Source of the DNA: Anaerolineales bacterium
GTDB taxonomy: Bacteria > Chloroflexota > Anaerolineae > Anaerolineales > UBA6663
Direction of reading: 5' to 3'
Assembly: GCA_020845955.1 (NCBI GenBank)
Contig: JADLEU010000122.1
Span: 1-64,000 of the forward strand
Length of the DNA: 64,000 nt
In this document: positions 34,701 through 42,863 of the stretch, piece after piece
Position numbering within the stretch: the stretch's first letter is position 1
Layout: each line of letters starts with the position of its first letter
Notes under the pieces: generated by a model
Database searches by the model: none
The model's input: only the letters and a program-made list of their open reading frames with translations
Told to the model about the DNA's origin: nothing
Program-made: the position numbers and the translations under genes

Positions 34701-35305
34701 TGCTGGCCGCCCCGGCTGGCCTCGCGTGGGTCGGGCGAACCGATCAGTGCCGTGATGTGCGGCATGTTGTGCAGCGCCTCGAACAGCCACTGCGCCCGCT
34801 CACCTGAGAGTGGCACGAGCCGGCTCTGCGGGAACTGCGCCGTGAACGCACCGATCAGCGTGGCATAGGCGCTCTCGGCGAGCCGGCCAGCGGTCTCCTG
34901 CACGGTGTGGCGCGCCGCCACGCCGTAGCATTGGACGATGCCGAGCGGTGGATCGAAGATGGCGAAGTCCACCACGACGAGCTCGACACTTGCGGCGTAG
35001 AGGCCGCGCAGCAGCGCCGCGGTCTTGGCAATCAGCGCCGCGTCGGCGCGCGCTTCCTGCGGCAAGTACCGAAGCTCCGCCAGCTTGACGACTCGGTAGC
35101 CGCGCCAGACACTGCCATCCGCGGCTTGCTCCACGAGTTCGTACCACAAGTGATCGAGGTGGCCTGATGGCTCACCGGGCGATCGGCGGAAGCTGAGCCT
35201 GGCCTGGACCGCCTCGAGGTCATCGAGACGACCGCCGAAGCGCGGTGCCTTGCCTTGGACACCTGAGAAAACATCACGTGTTCGCTGTCTCAACTCGGTC
35301 AACAC
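31730..35305 (-). CDS. VirB4-like conjugation ATPase with a large Ser/Thr/Gly/His repeat region
   Basis: The 1191-aa protein's N-terminal part (about 1-275) is an alpha/beta VirB4-type domain. Residues about 280-555 are a low-complexity array of short units such as SHTEGV, SQSHGV and AHTSG. The C-terminal ATPase has Walker A AADTGFGKT (about 750) and a Walker B-like MDIFWEEANKIL (about 1036). VirB4/TraC proteins energise type IV secretion and mating. The repeat insertion is not part of the usual 800-900-aa VirB4 and explains the extra length. It sits amid Tad pilus genes. Confidence 0.8.
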   Translation of the reverse strand: MLTELRQRTRDVFSGVQGKAPRFGGRLDDLEAVQARLSFRRSPGEPSGHLDHLWYELVEQAADGSVWRGYRVVKLAELRYLPQEARADAALIAKTAALLRGLYAASVELVVVDFAIFDPPLGIVQCYGVAARHTVQETAGRLAESAYATLIGAFTAQFPQSRLVPLSGERAQWLFEALHNMPHITALIGSPDPREASRGGQQQQPGLRGPVQFTEQQNELMFRALARAGEEFCFVNIATPVPRHAVAEMLVGLGNLSSPIASRQQGMTSIGFGISVPMILSIGEGYSAGQAYGTSESHGESDTTGETHGQAHTEGEAHTSGWSYTEGWAHTEGYAESNAVSHTSGVTHSTSVMDATSQTQGISHTEGVSQSHGVAQTTGGSQSHGVSSSSAQTSGAMASESQSQNWGVAVPLSVSPAGVGIGVTPSIGASQGVSFGTSEATTTGSAVSDVSTTMSSTSVSDMMGTSQADTVSHSQGVSHGVSAIDGTFQSTSTSHSQTRSQADTESGAYTVSGAVTRSEADTVSSATSVAHGVSRGTGVSLGRVLGAAQTHGLGAGVAPSVSVSKSFAWKDETAIVLANLLEQQLNLLKEASEEGGLYSDVYLLTRTENGRRVAEAAAVQAFGGSQDVVTHVQVRGPRSDAEAEHLRGHARCFSPSTLTETLGYLNGYAYASFLTLTQQAAYAAPGLFEEGTALTTQERTPPFAFVPDMPGEAVLGHLYSTERGEMTRARLALAEDRHFHTVFAADTGFGKTVAAERLAVEVVNQWHHRAVVLDFGAGWRRLANGPLPPERVDLYQLYPGAVRPFRWNLLQIGRRMQPDRQLLATAELLANAGRMGPRQLGFIRRAMRELYEGYGVLTSDPKVLADPSWNTVRPGEAQALAQARVERGLSAGPDRTGASLLDLQPFERQVLAVHRSKQTDLTKLYEILKGYLDRARDLASRQSLEGVLLRVEPFTQGELALMYSGGEGSIAVEDLGLLGPEPNPTDRWGLCILEGGAEMDDYSKSVVLSLVAWHLYNDSVIRRRESIGGFNRQMDIFWEEANKILNGAVQTTGDDVGTSSAASVTQLWQAMWRDGRKYKIFLHPLVQTLSELPPGILSSCNNAFFGQMKNLKDRDLAVGHLARSERGVHDEEYKRWISRIPMAQAIVKLGWSDQVADVEPMLVRPLRVSATEPSDAEILQRFSGAAMAGTP

Positions 35306-35499
35306 TGTTAGCTACCCAATCCTTGGTGTTATGTCGCTGCCGAGTGTCCAGAAGTCGCGATCACTGGACTAAAGCCATAACCACGGTTCCGGCTCGACTT
35401 AATCTACCGTCCAAAACACACTGGTTACGGGTGTCGAAAACAGCAGTGTTTTCGTACCTGATACGAGCCATAACCGGGAGCCTACACCCCATAACCGCC
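35306..35499. repeat. Repeated CATAACC motifs upstream of the VirB4-like gene
   Basis: The motif CCATAACC occurs at about 35372, 35468 and 35490, with an inverted GGTTACGGG near 35432 and a GTTATG near 35328. It may be an operator cluster for the VirB4 transcript. No gene is seen. Confidence 0.4.
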
Positions 35500-36225
35500 C
35501 TACGATCCAGGTATCTGATCGCCGTTACCCCTCGTCCGCAGCGTCGCCAGCACCTCCTGCGCACCCTGCAACGGCCCGACCAGGCTCATGGGTTGCGCCA
35601 GCCAGTTCTGGAGCAGCAGCCCGAAGAAGCCCGCCGGCAGGATGACCCATAGCAGCCACGATCCAATCGTCGCGAAGGTTCCGGTGTTCTGGGCGAGGAC
35701 GCGGGCCGCCGGCTCAGCGCCGCCAAAGACATCGGCCAGTTGTTCGGGTGACAGTAGGGTTGTCTGCAACAGGTAGAACCGGAAGGCGAGCACGGCCAAG
35801 CTGTACAGGATCAGGTAAGCCTTGGTGCTCCAGAGCAACGACCAGCGCTGTTGGGGCATTACGAGCAGGGCTGTTAGGCCGCCAGCCCACATCAGCGCGC
35901 CGATCAGGGGCACGAGTGAGCGATATGACCAGGTTGCCAATAGCCACAGAGCGAGTGCCCCTACCGTGATGGCCTGGGCAGTACGCGGCATGCGGGAAGC
36001 TTTGACGGCCTCTGGCCCATAGCGGCTCGGGGCGAAAACGGCTTGCCGTTGAGCCATACGGTCGAACGTCACGCATATGACCAGGGCAATGGCCAATGAG
36101 GCAAGGTGCGGGGCACGATCAGCCAGGAAGTAAGCGATGACGAGTGCACCGTTGGCCAGGTAGACCAGCAAATCCACGACTGCTCGACCGAACTCTTCCA
36201 TGGCCGGAACTAGATGCCCGCTCAC
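35500..36225 (-). CDS. Polytopic membrane protein, possible VirB6-like component
   Basis: The 241-aa protein has five to six hydrophobic helices (for example ALVIAYFLAD, AITVGALALWLLATW, LIGALMWAGGLTALLV, LLWVILPAGFFGLLL). No motif is recognised. It overlaps the 36222 gene by ATGA and is located before VirB4. VirB6-like inner-membrane proteins occupy this place in many T4SS operons, but this identity is inference. Confidence 0.6.
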   Translation of the reverse strand: MSGHLVPAMEEFGRAVVDLLVYLANGALVIAYFLADRAPHLASLAIALVICVTFDRMAQRQAVFAPSRYGPEAVKASRMPRTAQAITVGALALWLLATWSYRSLVPLIGALMWAGGLTALLVMPQQRWSLLWSTKAYLILYSLAVLAFRFYLLQTTLLSPEQLADVFGGAEPAARVLAQNTGTFATIGSWLLWVILPAGFFGLLLQNWLAQPMSLVGPLQGAQEVLATLRTRGNGDQIPGS

Positions 36226-36656
36226 ACTTTGTCAGGCGCGGCCTCTTGTGGGACCGCCCCGGCAGCGACGCCTTCATCCGGCGCAGTTGACACGACCGTG
36301 AGCGGAACCGACATGGCGAGACGGTCCTCAAGCCACGTGTCCAGGCGATACTCTCCCGGAAACCGCAGTTCGCCTCCCACCACCGCATGCTGCACGAACA
36401 TGGTACTGGCCTGAAACGAGAAACGGGCCTCGGCCACCGTATCGCCGGCTGGATCAACCAGTTGTAGCCGGCCCTGGTACTTGCCCGCGCCACCGCAGAA
36501 AATCATCGTCACAGGGATGCGCCGCGCCTGGGCCGGGTAGGTAGGCGCAAACAGGTCGTAGAACACGCGATGGATCGAAATCCGGCGATCAGGCATGGAC
36601 AGGGACTGCAAGAAGTCTTCCGAGGGAACAACGGCCACAAGCTTCGGTGTTGACAT
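36222..36656 (-). CDS. DUF6941-like beta-sandwich protein
   Basis: The 144-aa protein starts at MSTPKLVAVV with AGGAG upstream; the track's extra 13 residues are not needed. The pattern is beta-rich with IHRVFYDLFAPTYPAQARRIPV and LVDPAGDTVAEARFSF, resembling the DUF6941 family of small cytosolic proteins; their function is unknown to me. It overlaps the preceding tadC region only in untranslated sequence and couples by ATGA with the membrane protein gene that follows. Confidence 0.55.
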   Translation of the reverse strand: MSTPKLVAVVPSEDFLQSLSMPDRRISIHRVFYDLFAPTYPAQARRIPVTMIFCGGAGKYQGRLQLVDPAGDTVAEARFSFQASTMFVQHAVVGGELRFPGEYRLDTWLEDRLAMSVPLTVVSTAPDEGVAAGAVPQEAAPDKV

Positions 36657-36675
36657 GTGCAATCTCCTGCGTGGA

Positions 36676-37563
36676 TCACGGCACAAGGACGCCACTCAGC
36701 AGTGGCGCGCCCAGGACCATCAGCAGGACCGCCACATAGGGCAGAAAGAAGAAGAAAACCATCGGCAGAATGATCTCGCTCCCGACTTTCTCAGCCCGGA
36801 TGTGAGCCGCAGCGATATACTGGGCCGCCGCCGAGCGCGCCGTCTGCGCCAGCAGCGCCCTGGCGCCGGTGCCGCGCTGATCGAGCTTGTCCAGGTTGAT
36901 CGCGAGCGCAATGAGGTCTTCGTCACCCGACAGCCGGGCTTCGCGCATCAGTGCCCCTTCCTGAGTGTCAGTCGAAAGCAACAGCTCACCCACTGCGCCT
37001 GTGACTGCACGGCGCAGCCACTTCGCTCCTAGGCCGGAGCCGCGTGACAGGCGGTTCAGAGCCTCCGAAATGGACGTGCCAGCGCCAACCTCGGCCGCCA
37101 GGAGGGCGACCAGTTCGGGCAGTTCGGCCTGAATTTGCCGGTGGACCTTGCGCGCCGGCGACCGAAGGGCAAGCAGGTTGAGCAGAAACGGAGGCACGGC
37201 CGCTAGGGCGAGCAAGAGAACCGCATCCGACGGCGCCAGCAGAAGTCCGATCACTGCACCGATGACGGCGGACGCGATGTGTAGCGCGACGATCTCCGGC
37301 AGCGTCCAGCCCGTCCACCGGCCGGCGAGTCGGGCCCAGTAGAGCTGCCGGCCAATGGCCTTCAGCCAGGCCGTTGGGGTGTACCTCACCAACTGCCCCA
37401 GCAGTGACAACAGGCCGCGGTAGAACGGCAACGATTCGATGCCGTCGTTCTGCTCGTACGCCGCCCGAAGCCTTCGGGACAGCAAGCCCGCTGTCACGAT
37501 CTGAATGCGGCTCGCCATCAGTGCCGCTAACACGGCGACAAGAAGAGCGATGGTGTATTCCAT
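36676..37563 (-). CDS. tadC: TadC-like type II secretion F-domain protein
   Basis: The 295-aa protein has a membrane helix at the N terminus (MEYTIALLVAVLAALMAS), two central helices, a cytoplasmic GspF-type helical domain (LPELVALLAAEVGAGTSISEALNRL) and a C-terminal helix (ILPMVFFFFLPYVAVLLMVLG). This is the inner-membrane platform of Flp pilus systems, partnered with TadB and TadA. It lies 3 nt after tadB, whose N terminus (MEYLIALL) is nearly identical, indicating paralogy. Confidence 0.85.
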   Translation of the reverse strand: MEYTIALLVAVLAALMASRIQIVTAGLLSRRLRAAYEQNDGIESLPFYRGLLSLLGQLVRYTPTAWLKAIGRQLYWARLAGRWTGWTLPEIVALHIASAVIGAVIGLLLAPSDAVLLLALAAVPPFLLNLLALRSPARKVHRQIQAELPELVALLAAEVGAGTSISEALNRLSRGSGLGAKWLRRAVTGAVGELLLSTDTQEGALMREARLSGDEDLIALAINLDKLDQRGTGARALLAQTARSAAAQYIAAAHIRAEKVGSEIILPMVFFFFLPYVAVLLMVLGAPLLSGVLVP

Positions 37564-37566
37564 GAG

Positions 37567-38484
37567 TCACACCGCCTCTCGGGTGATGTCCGCCATGATC
37601 GTGTAGCCGAAATACATCATCGCCACGGCCAGCGCGAGCGCCACTTGTACCAGCGGCACCTGGAACGAGATGCGAAAGCCAGGGTCATTCATGAAGAACA
37701 GCATGGTCGCAGCCAGCAGGATCGGAACGATTCGAGCGGACTGGAGCTGCTCGGCCGCCTTAGCCATGGCTCGCTGGCGCGCCTCGAGGATGCCCTGCAC
37801 GTTTTGGGCAGCGCGTTCGAAGGCTTCATAGAAGCGCCCGCCCTCGCCTGCCCCGGTCTGCGTGAACCTTTCCAGCAGCAGCCCCAGGTTGGCAAGGCTG
37901 GTCGAGGCGGCGCGCTGCTGCAGGTTTCGCAGCGCCTTCTCACGCCCGATCTCGGTGCTCGTCGCTTCCATCGCGGTGTGGCGCAGTTCAGTGGAGAGCG
38001 GCGTCGGTCCGGTGGCCATCTCCAGCGACTCCGCAACTTCTCGGAGCGCGGCGGCCACGTCCACATTGGCACGCAGCATGGCCACCAGCCGCGAGTATGC
38101 GGCCGGCAGTTGTTGGTCAATGCGGCGCCCACGTTCCTTGATGCGCCCGTCCAGCCATTTGCGCGGCGCCACCAGCGCAACGATCGCTGCGCCAGCGGTG
38201 ACCGCCAGTGGAAACCCAGCACCCCAGAAGGTTGCAAGGGTAACAGCGGCAGGGAGCCACTTAATGGCCGTCCAGGTCAGGCGTGGGTTATCAGTCTGGA
38301 TGCCGGCGGCGGCCAGCTTGTAGGCGAGGCTCCTGGGATCGGCCGATGCGAGGACCTGCTGCACTTCGTAGGCTGCAGCGACCCGGCTGGCAGCTCGCGA
38401 CCGCAGGATGGCGCGACGGTAAAACAACTGGTATCCGACCACAAACGCCAGGACCGAGATGAGCAGAGCGATAAGGTATTCCAT
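37567..38484 (-). CDS. tadB: TadB-like type II secretion F-domain protein
   Basis: The 305-aa product starts at MEYLIALLISVLAF; the longer track ORF overlaps tadZ without a ribosome-binding site, whereas GAGGAC precedes this ATG. It has an N-terminal helix, two mid-protein helices, a GspF-type domain (LPAAYSRLVAMLRANVDVAAALREV) and two C-terminal helices. It functions as a TadB platform protein with TadC. It starts 4 nt after the tadZ stop. Confidence 0.85.
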   Translation of the reverse strand: MEYLIALLISVLAFVVGYQLFYRRAILRSRAASRVAAAYEVQQVLASADPRSLAYKLAAAGIQTDNPRLTWTAIKWLPAAVTLATFWGAGFPLAVTAGAAIVALVAPRKWLDGRIKERGRRIDQQLPAAYSRLVAMLRANVDVAAALREVAESLEMATGPTPLSTELRHTAMEATSTEIGREKALRNLQQRAASTSLANLGLLLERFTQTGAGEGGRFYEAFERAAQNVQGILEARQRAMAKAAEQLQSARIVPILLAATMLFFMNDPGFRISFQVPLVQVALALAVAMMYFGYTIMADITREAV

Positions 38485-38488
38485 GTCC

Positions 38489-39838
38489 TCACTTCTGAAC
38501 CCGGAAGGTAATGCCGAGCACCTTCCCAAGCAGGCCGGCGTCGCTTGTCGGCTTGCGTGAGTTGTGTCCAAGCGCTCCCCCTACGAGCTTGCCCTTCAGG
38601 CTGCGCACGGCACGCCCGAACTCGTCGCATTCAGGCGCAATCGCCGGCAGATCCAGCCGGTTCTGGACAGCCGGCAGCTTGGCGATGAATGGAAACGCTG
38701 CCAACAGCGGCGGAAACCGCCCGGTAAACTCAATGATGGCCGCCTGGAAGTCCTTCGCGGAGAGGCTGTCGTCCGGGGTTGTGAAGTTCAGGACCGCGAA
38801 GATTGCTTCCGGTGGGAGGCGCGCCTGAACGCCCAGTTCCTCGGTGAGCAGCTGGTAAGCGCGGATCGCTGCGTACTGATCGTGAAGCGTGGGCCGGCAC
38901 ACCAGCACCGCCGCGTTTGCCGCAAGTAGGGCCTGCATCGCCCACATCGTGTCGGCGAATGGCGGCAGATCGAGCAAGATCGCGCCGTAGTTGAAGGAGT
39001 AGGCCGCCAGAACCAGGTTTTGGATGCTGCCGTCGTCCTTCATATCGCGATCATTCCCGAGGGCAAGAATGTGCGGGTCATTCGGAGCGAGCAGCACGTC
39101 CAGGTCGTCAAACCCGCGCACGTGCTGAAGGGAGCCGAGGAACCCTTCCACGGTTGGGCGGTTCAGCCACTCCGTCGCATTCGGGGTGACCTTCAGGCCA
39201 AGGTGCCCGGCCGCGGCCGGTGGTGAGTTGAACGAACACAGCAGCGTCTTGATGTGCTCGCGGGCCAACTCCACCGCCAAGGCCTCGGCGATGGTGCTCT
39301 TGCCCGTGCCGCCCGCAAAGCTTGTGAAGGCAATCGTGCGCGTCCCGACCACAAGGGTTGAGCCAGGGCCAGACGGTGCGGCCTGGCGATGCACGCTGGT
39401 CGCGGGCGCCAGGTCCAGGGTCCGGGCTCGCTCGGTGGCGACGGCGCTATACGTGGCATTCGCGATGGCGGCCCAGTTGACCGGCGCCAGGTACACGCCG
39501 CGCACGTTTGTCTGAATCCCTTCGAACATGCCCTTGAACTTCACCCATGCGGGGGACAGCACCACCAGGACGATGGTGCCGACGAGCTGGCCGAGAAAGT
39601 CCCTGAGCACTTCCGGCCCAGGCGCGACGTCGGCATCAATCACCAGCGCCTCGGGCCGGTATTGCGCGACCTGGCGCTTGATGTCCTCCCATTCAATTGC
39701 CATGGAGAGTACCTGGTAGCGCGCCGTGTCTTGAAAGGCCGGATACATCTGGCGCAATACCTGAATGGTCATGTCTGGGCCAGCCAAAAAGACGGTGGCC
39801 GGCGGCGTGCTTTGGGCCGTGAGCTGCGGGCCGTTCAT
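38489..39838 (-). CDS. tadZ: TadZ/CpaE-like ATPase
   Basis: The 449-aa protein has an N-terminal receiver-like domain (ALVIDADVAPGPEVL) lacking a full phosphorelay signature, then a MinD/ParA-type ATPase with P-loop SFAGGTGKST (about 172-181). The signature lysine of the deviant Walker A is replaced by Ala, as happens in CpaE/TadZ proteins. These proteins localise Tad pilus assembly to a pole or site. It overlaps the upstream cpaB gene by ATGA and precedes tadB. Confidence 0.8.
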   Translation of the reverse strand: MNGPQLTAQSTPPATVFLAGPDMTIQVLRQMYPAFQDTARYQVLSMAIEWEDIKRQVAQYRPEALVIDADVAPGPEVLRDFLGQLVGTIVLVVLSPAWVKFKGMFEGIQTNVRGVYLAPVNWAAIANATYSAVATERARTLDLAPATSVHRQAAPSGPGSTLVVGTRTIAFTSFAGGTGKSTIAEALAVELAREHIKTLLCSFNSPPAAAGHLGLKVTPNATEWLNRPTVEGFLGSLQHVRGFDDLDVLLAPNDPHILALGNDRDMKDDGSIQNLVLAAYSFNYGAILLDLPPFADTMWAMQALLAANAAVLVCRPTLHDQYAAIRAYQLLTEELGVQARLPPEAIFAVLNFTTPDDSLSAKDFQAAIIEFTGRFPPLLAAFPFIAKLPAVQNRLDLPAIAPECDEFGRAVRSLKGKLVGGALGHNSRKPTSDAGLLGKVLGITFRVQK

Positions 39839-40737
39839 TTTCCAACTCCCAGGTTGACGATCTGCTCAATGGCGATGCCGGGCGCGCGCGCGGCGGTCAC
39901 ATCTGCCGCAGGTTCAAGCGCCAGGTAAACCTCCGCGTGTGTGTCCAGAAGCGCGATCAACTCCGGCAACGAGACTTCCATCGGACCATCTATCCCGGTC
40001 ACAGTGATGGGTGTGACCGGCACGTCCAGCACGATGACCGATTCCTGCTGCCCCGAGAGCGAGCTCTGTGCCATAGCGAAGCCTTGCGAGTCGGTGCCGC
40101 TAGTGCTGACCTCTTCGTAGCGGAAGGTCTGCGGCACCAGCAGCACCCGCAGGCCGCTGGCCGTCACTCGCGCAAACGGACTTTCCGGCACTACCGGGCC
40201 GTAGCCCGGCGTCGCGGTCGGCGCCGGCCCGGAGGCTCCAGGCGTCGTGGTCGCGCCTGGAACGTTGGGCAGCGACACCACGTCGAGCGCGTTGAACTGC
40301 GTGTCCGGTTGGACCACCGCAATCAAGGTCACGAAATCACCCGGCCGCAAGATGCCGGCTAACCCAGACGAACGCGTGACCTTCACCGCCACGGCCCGAT
40401 GATCAGGTTCCAGGCCGGCCGCAATGGCCGACAGCGCCTGGTTGCCCAGCATGCTGACGGTGATCTGGTCACCAGGCAGGCGTTGCGTGCTGATGACCTG
40501 GCCGATGGCGTCTTCGATGCGCGACAGGGCGCCGGGCAGTGCATCGGCCTGCCGCACCAGCTTGATCTGAAGATCGCCTTCAGCCAGGCGTGCGCCCACA
40601 GCCACCGGATTGACGGCCACGACAACCGGTGTGTCCGCTCGCAGTGAGAGGAGGAACACAAGCGTCAGGATGCCGGCCAGGGCCGCGATCACGATGACCA
40701 GCAACAACGACGGAAGTTTGTGGATGGAATGCGTCAT
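39835..40737 (-). CDS. cpaB: CpaB/RcpC-like pilus assembly protein with SAF domain
   Basis: The 300-aa protein has a single N-terminal membrane helix (LLLVIVIAALAGILTLVFLL) followed by VVVAVNPVAVGARLAEGDLQI, the SAF domain of CpaB/RcpC, and a C-terminal RcpC-type region interrupted by a Pro/Gly/Thr linker (about 155-185). CpaB links the inner-membrane platform to the outside in Flp pili. ATGA overlap with tadZ indicates coupling. No CpaC secretin is found, consistent with a cell lacking a typical outer membrane. Confidence 0.8.
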   Translation of the reverse strand: MTHSIHKLPSLLLVIVIAALAGILTLVFLLSLRADTPVVVAVNPVAVGARLAEGDLQIKLVRQADALPGALSRIEDAIGQVISTQRLPGDQITVSMLGNQALSAIAAGLEPDHRAVAVKVTRSSGLAGILRPGDFVTLIAVVQPDTQFNALDVVSLPNVPGATTTPGASGPAPTATPGYGPVVPESPFARVTASGLRVLLVPQTFRYEEVSTSGTDSQGFAMAQSSLSGQQESVIVLDVPVTPITVTGIDGPMEVSLPELIALLDTHAEVYLALEPAADVTAARAPGIAIEQIVNLGVGK

Positions 40738-40769
40738 GGTGAGCCTCGTGTGAAAAACGTGAAATTTGC

Positions 40770-42137
40770 TTACTTGGTGAGTGCCGTGAAGGCGGCGTCA
40801 ACGGTGAAACCTGGTTGCTCAAAGTGCAGAACGCGCGGCTCGGTGTAGGGCGTGCCCAGGGTGCGGCCATCAATGAAGAACAGATACTCGCCCGGGTCTG
40901 CGAGCGGCAGGCGCAGGTACGTCGCCGCAAACGTCATCCGGTCGGCGCTGAAGCCGCCCGACGCCGGCGGCCGGCCAGGGTACAGCGGCCACATCGCCTG
41001 GTACACGCGCGCACCCGGATACTTGCTCGCCAACTCGCCCCGGATCCAGGCAGCAGATGACTCCGACAGGGTAGCCCGTACACTCAACGCGCCGATGCGG
41101 TCCAGAAAGACGTCCGTGTGCCGCCGGCAGTCGCGCACCTCGGCGCTGCGGACACCCCAATCGGGATCGCTCGCCATCCACGACTGCCAGCCGTCCTGCC
41201 AGGCCACCGGCCCGGTCCAGCCGGCGCCACACCCACCCCCCTGCCCTGGCCCAATCCATTGGCACGATGCCAGCCCGCTCTCCACGTGCTCGTAGGTGTA
41301 GCTTACGTAGACCGGATGGGACGTGACACCTACTTGCACGTCCACGCCGCGGCGGGTGTCGTCCTGGCCGACGACGACCGGGAATGGCGGCGCCAGCTTG
41401 CCAGCCGAGTAGGTCGGGTCGAGTTGCGAGATCTCCCAGTTGCGGTCGGGACATTCACCAATTGGCTGGCAGCCGCCCAAGGACTCGCAGATGGCCTCGT
41501 AGACGTCGCCCAAGTCGGGTGGTTGCGTGCTGATGGGCGCACACTCACCGGTGATCGGATGGCAAGAGAAGACGAACAGGCCCGACGCGTACAGGAACAT
41601 GCCCGAGAACAGGGGGCTGTTGGGGTCGTTTAGCGCCAGGTTGAGCTGCAAGAAGAACAGCGGGTCCATAGACTGCAGCGCTTGCAGCACGCTCTCCGGC
41701 GTCACCATGTCGGGCGATAGGCCCATCTGGTCGAATACGCCGGCGGCCACAGCGGCAGCGATGATGCCATTGCCGATGACCAGGTCGGGCTGGGTCGTGA
41801 ACGGGTTTTGACCGGTCAGCGCCATGACGATGGCGGTGTAACCATTTGGCACCACCACCGTCTCGCCATCAGGCGTCGTGTAGGTGTTGAAGCCCAGGCA
41901 ACCGACGCACACGCTCAGGTCGGTGCCCGGCACGCCGCTTTCAAAGGACGGCCAGCCTTCGGGCGGCGGCAGAAAAATCGGCTCGCCCGGCGTCAGTCCG
42001 GTCGGGTCGAACGTGATGTTGCCGTTTTCATCCATGCGCAGGTAGGGCGGCAGATCGTCTGCGCGGGCCTCACCAGCAATCAGCAGCAGGACCAGGGTCA
42101 AGAGAACAGCCGTCAGAGCTTGCTTCATCGAGATCAT
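40770..42137 (-). CDS. Secreted cysteine-containing protein of unknown function
   Basis: The 455-aa protein has a clear signal peptide (LTAVLLTLVLLLIAGEARA). The mature part contains several Cys pairs (CVGCLG, CHPITGEC, CPDRN, CQWIGPGQGGGCG), compatible with disulphides. A VYVSYTYEHVESG segment and the C-terminal YLFFIDGRTLGTPYTEPRVLHF suggest beta domains. It is 32 nt upstream of cpaB on the same transcript, so it may be an extracellular tip, adhesin or mating-surface component. No family is recognised. Confidence 0.6.
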   Translation of the reverse strand: MISMKQALTAVLLTLVLLLIAGEARADDLPPYLRMDENGNITFDPTGLTPGEPIFLPPPEGWPSFESGVPGTDLSVCVGCLGFNTYTTPDGETVVVPNGYTAIVMALTGQNPFTTQPDLVIGNGIIAAAVAAGVFDQMGLSPDMVTPESVLQALQSMDPLFFLQLNLALNDPNSPLFSGMFLYASGLFVFSCHPITGECAPISTQPPDLGDVYEAICESLGGCQPIGECPDRNWEISQLDPTYSAGKLAPPFPVVVGQDDTRRGVDVQVGVTSHPVYVSYTYEHVESGLASCQWIGPGQGGGCGAGWTGPVAWQDGWQSWMASDPDWGVRSAEVRDCRRHTDVFLDRIGALSVRATLSESSAAWIRGELASKYPGARVYQAMWPLYPGRPPASGGFSADRMTFAATYLRLPLADPGEYLFFIDGRTLGTPYTEPRVLHFEQPGFTVDAAFTALTK

Positions 42138-42184
42138 CCCTCATCACTCCTTGAACACTTGTGTCACTACGAGCGACGCGCCGG

Positions 42185-42739
42185 CTATGGCTTTGCCTCA
42201 GCCGACCGCCGCAATTCGTTGAGCTGTGGCTCGCTCAGGAATGTCGCGAACTTCCACTGCCCGGCCTCTTGCCGAAGCATCACGTATGCCGTGAAGGTGT
42301 TGTGCCGCATGCCGGGCCAGGCAACCCCATCCGCCAGGTTCACAGCCACTGACCAAGCTTGCCAGGCGCTCCCACCGCTTACTGGCGACTTGCCTTCCAG
42401 GGCCAAGCCAATCTCCTCGACGCTGACCTGGTTAGCCGGCACGACCGTCTGTGACTTCTCCAGTTCGGGCCAGAGCACGACGGCGATGCCTTGCTCCAGC
42501 AGGGCCTGGCCCTCGGACGCGGCGAGAGGCGCTAGCCTATCCAGCCAGCCCCGCCGGTCGCGGTAATCCACCGTGTAGAACTCCCGAACGAAGTCCACTG
42601 CTGCCTGGCCAGGACCGGCCTCGACTTCTACAGACGGCGGCTTCAGCAACCGAGGCCAGGCCACCGTAGAGGCTACGAGCGCCAAGAACGCCGTGACGAA
42701 AATGAGCAGCGTTCGACTTACGACAATGGTTCTTTCCAT
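42185..42739 (-). CDS. VirB8/TcpC-like conjugation protein
   Basis: The 184-aa protein has one N-terminal membrane helix (LLIFVTAFLALVASTVAW) and an external domain with FVREFYTVDYRDRRGWLDRLAPLA then alternating strands (AWSVAVNLADG, TAYVMLRQEAGQWKFATFL), the NTF2-like pattern of VirB8/TcpC/TrbF proteins. These form the periplasmic or wall-side scaffold of T4SS channels. It is the first gene of the long minus-strand pilus/secretion operon and directly follows a terminator. Confidence 0.65.
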   Translation of the reverse strand: MERTIVVSRTLLIFVTAFLALVASTVAWPRLLKPPSVEVEAGPGQAAVDFVREFYTVDYRDRRGWLDRLAPLAASEGQALLEQGIAVVLWPELEKSQTVVPANQVSVEEIGLALEGKSPVSGGSAWQAWSVAVNLADGVAWPGMRHNTFTAYVMLRQEAGQWKFATFLSEPQLNELRRSAEAKP

Positions 42740-42763
42740 AACCTCGTCCTTTCGCTAGACAAC

Positions 42764-42793
42764 AAAAAAGGCAGCACGTAGGCACGTGCTGCC
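42764..42793 (-). terminator. Intrinsic terminator upstream of the VirB8-like gene
   Basis: On the minus strand a 10-bp stem (GGCAGCACGT/ACGTGCTGCC) is followed by TTTTTT. It ends 25 nt before the 42739 start and about 70 nt after the HNH gene, so it separates the two units or attenuates the operon. Confidence 0.8.
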
Positions 42794-42863
42794 CTCGAAT
42801 TCTGATGATGGGTTGTGGTGACGCTAAGCTTGGTTCGTTACGTCAGCCGCCGTAGCAACATGG

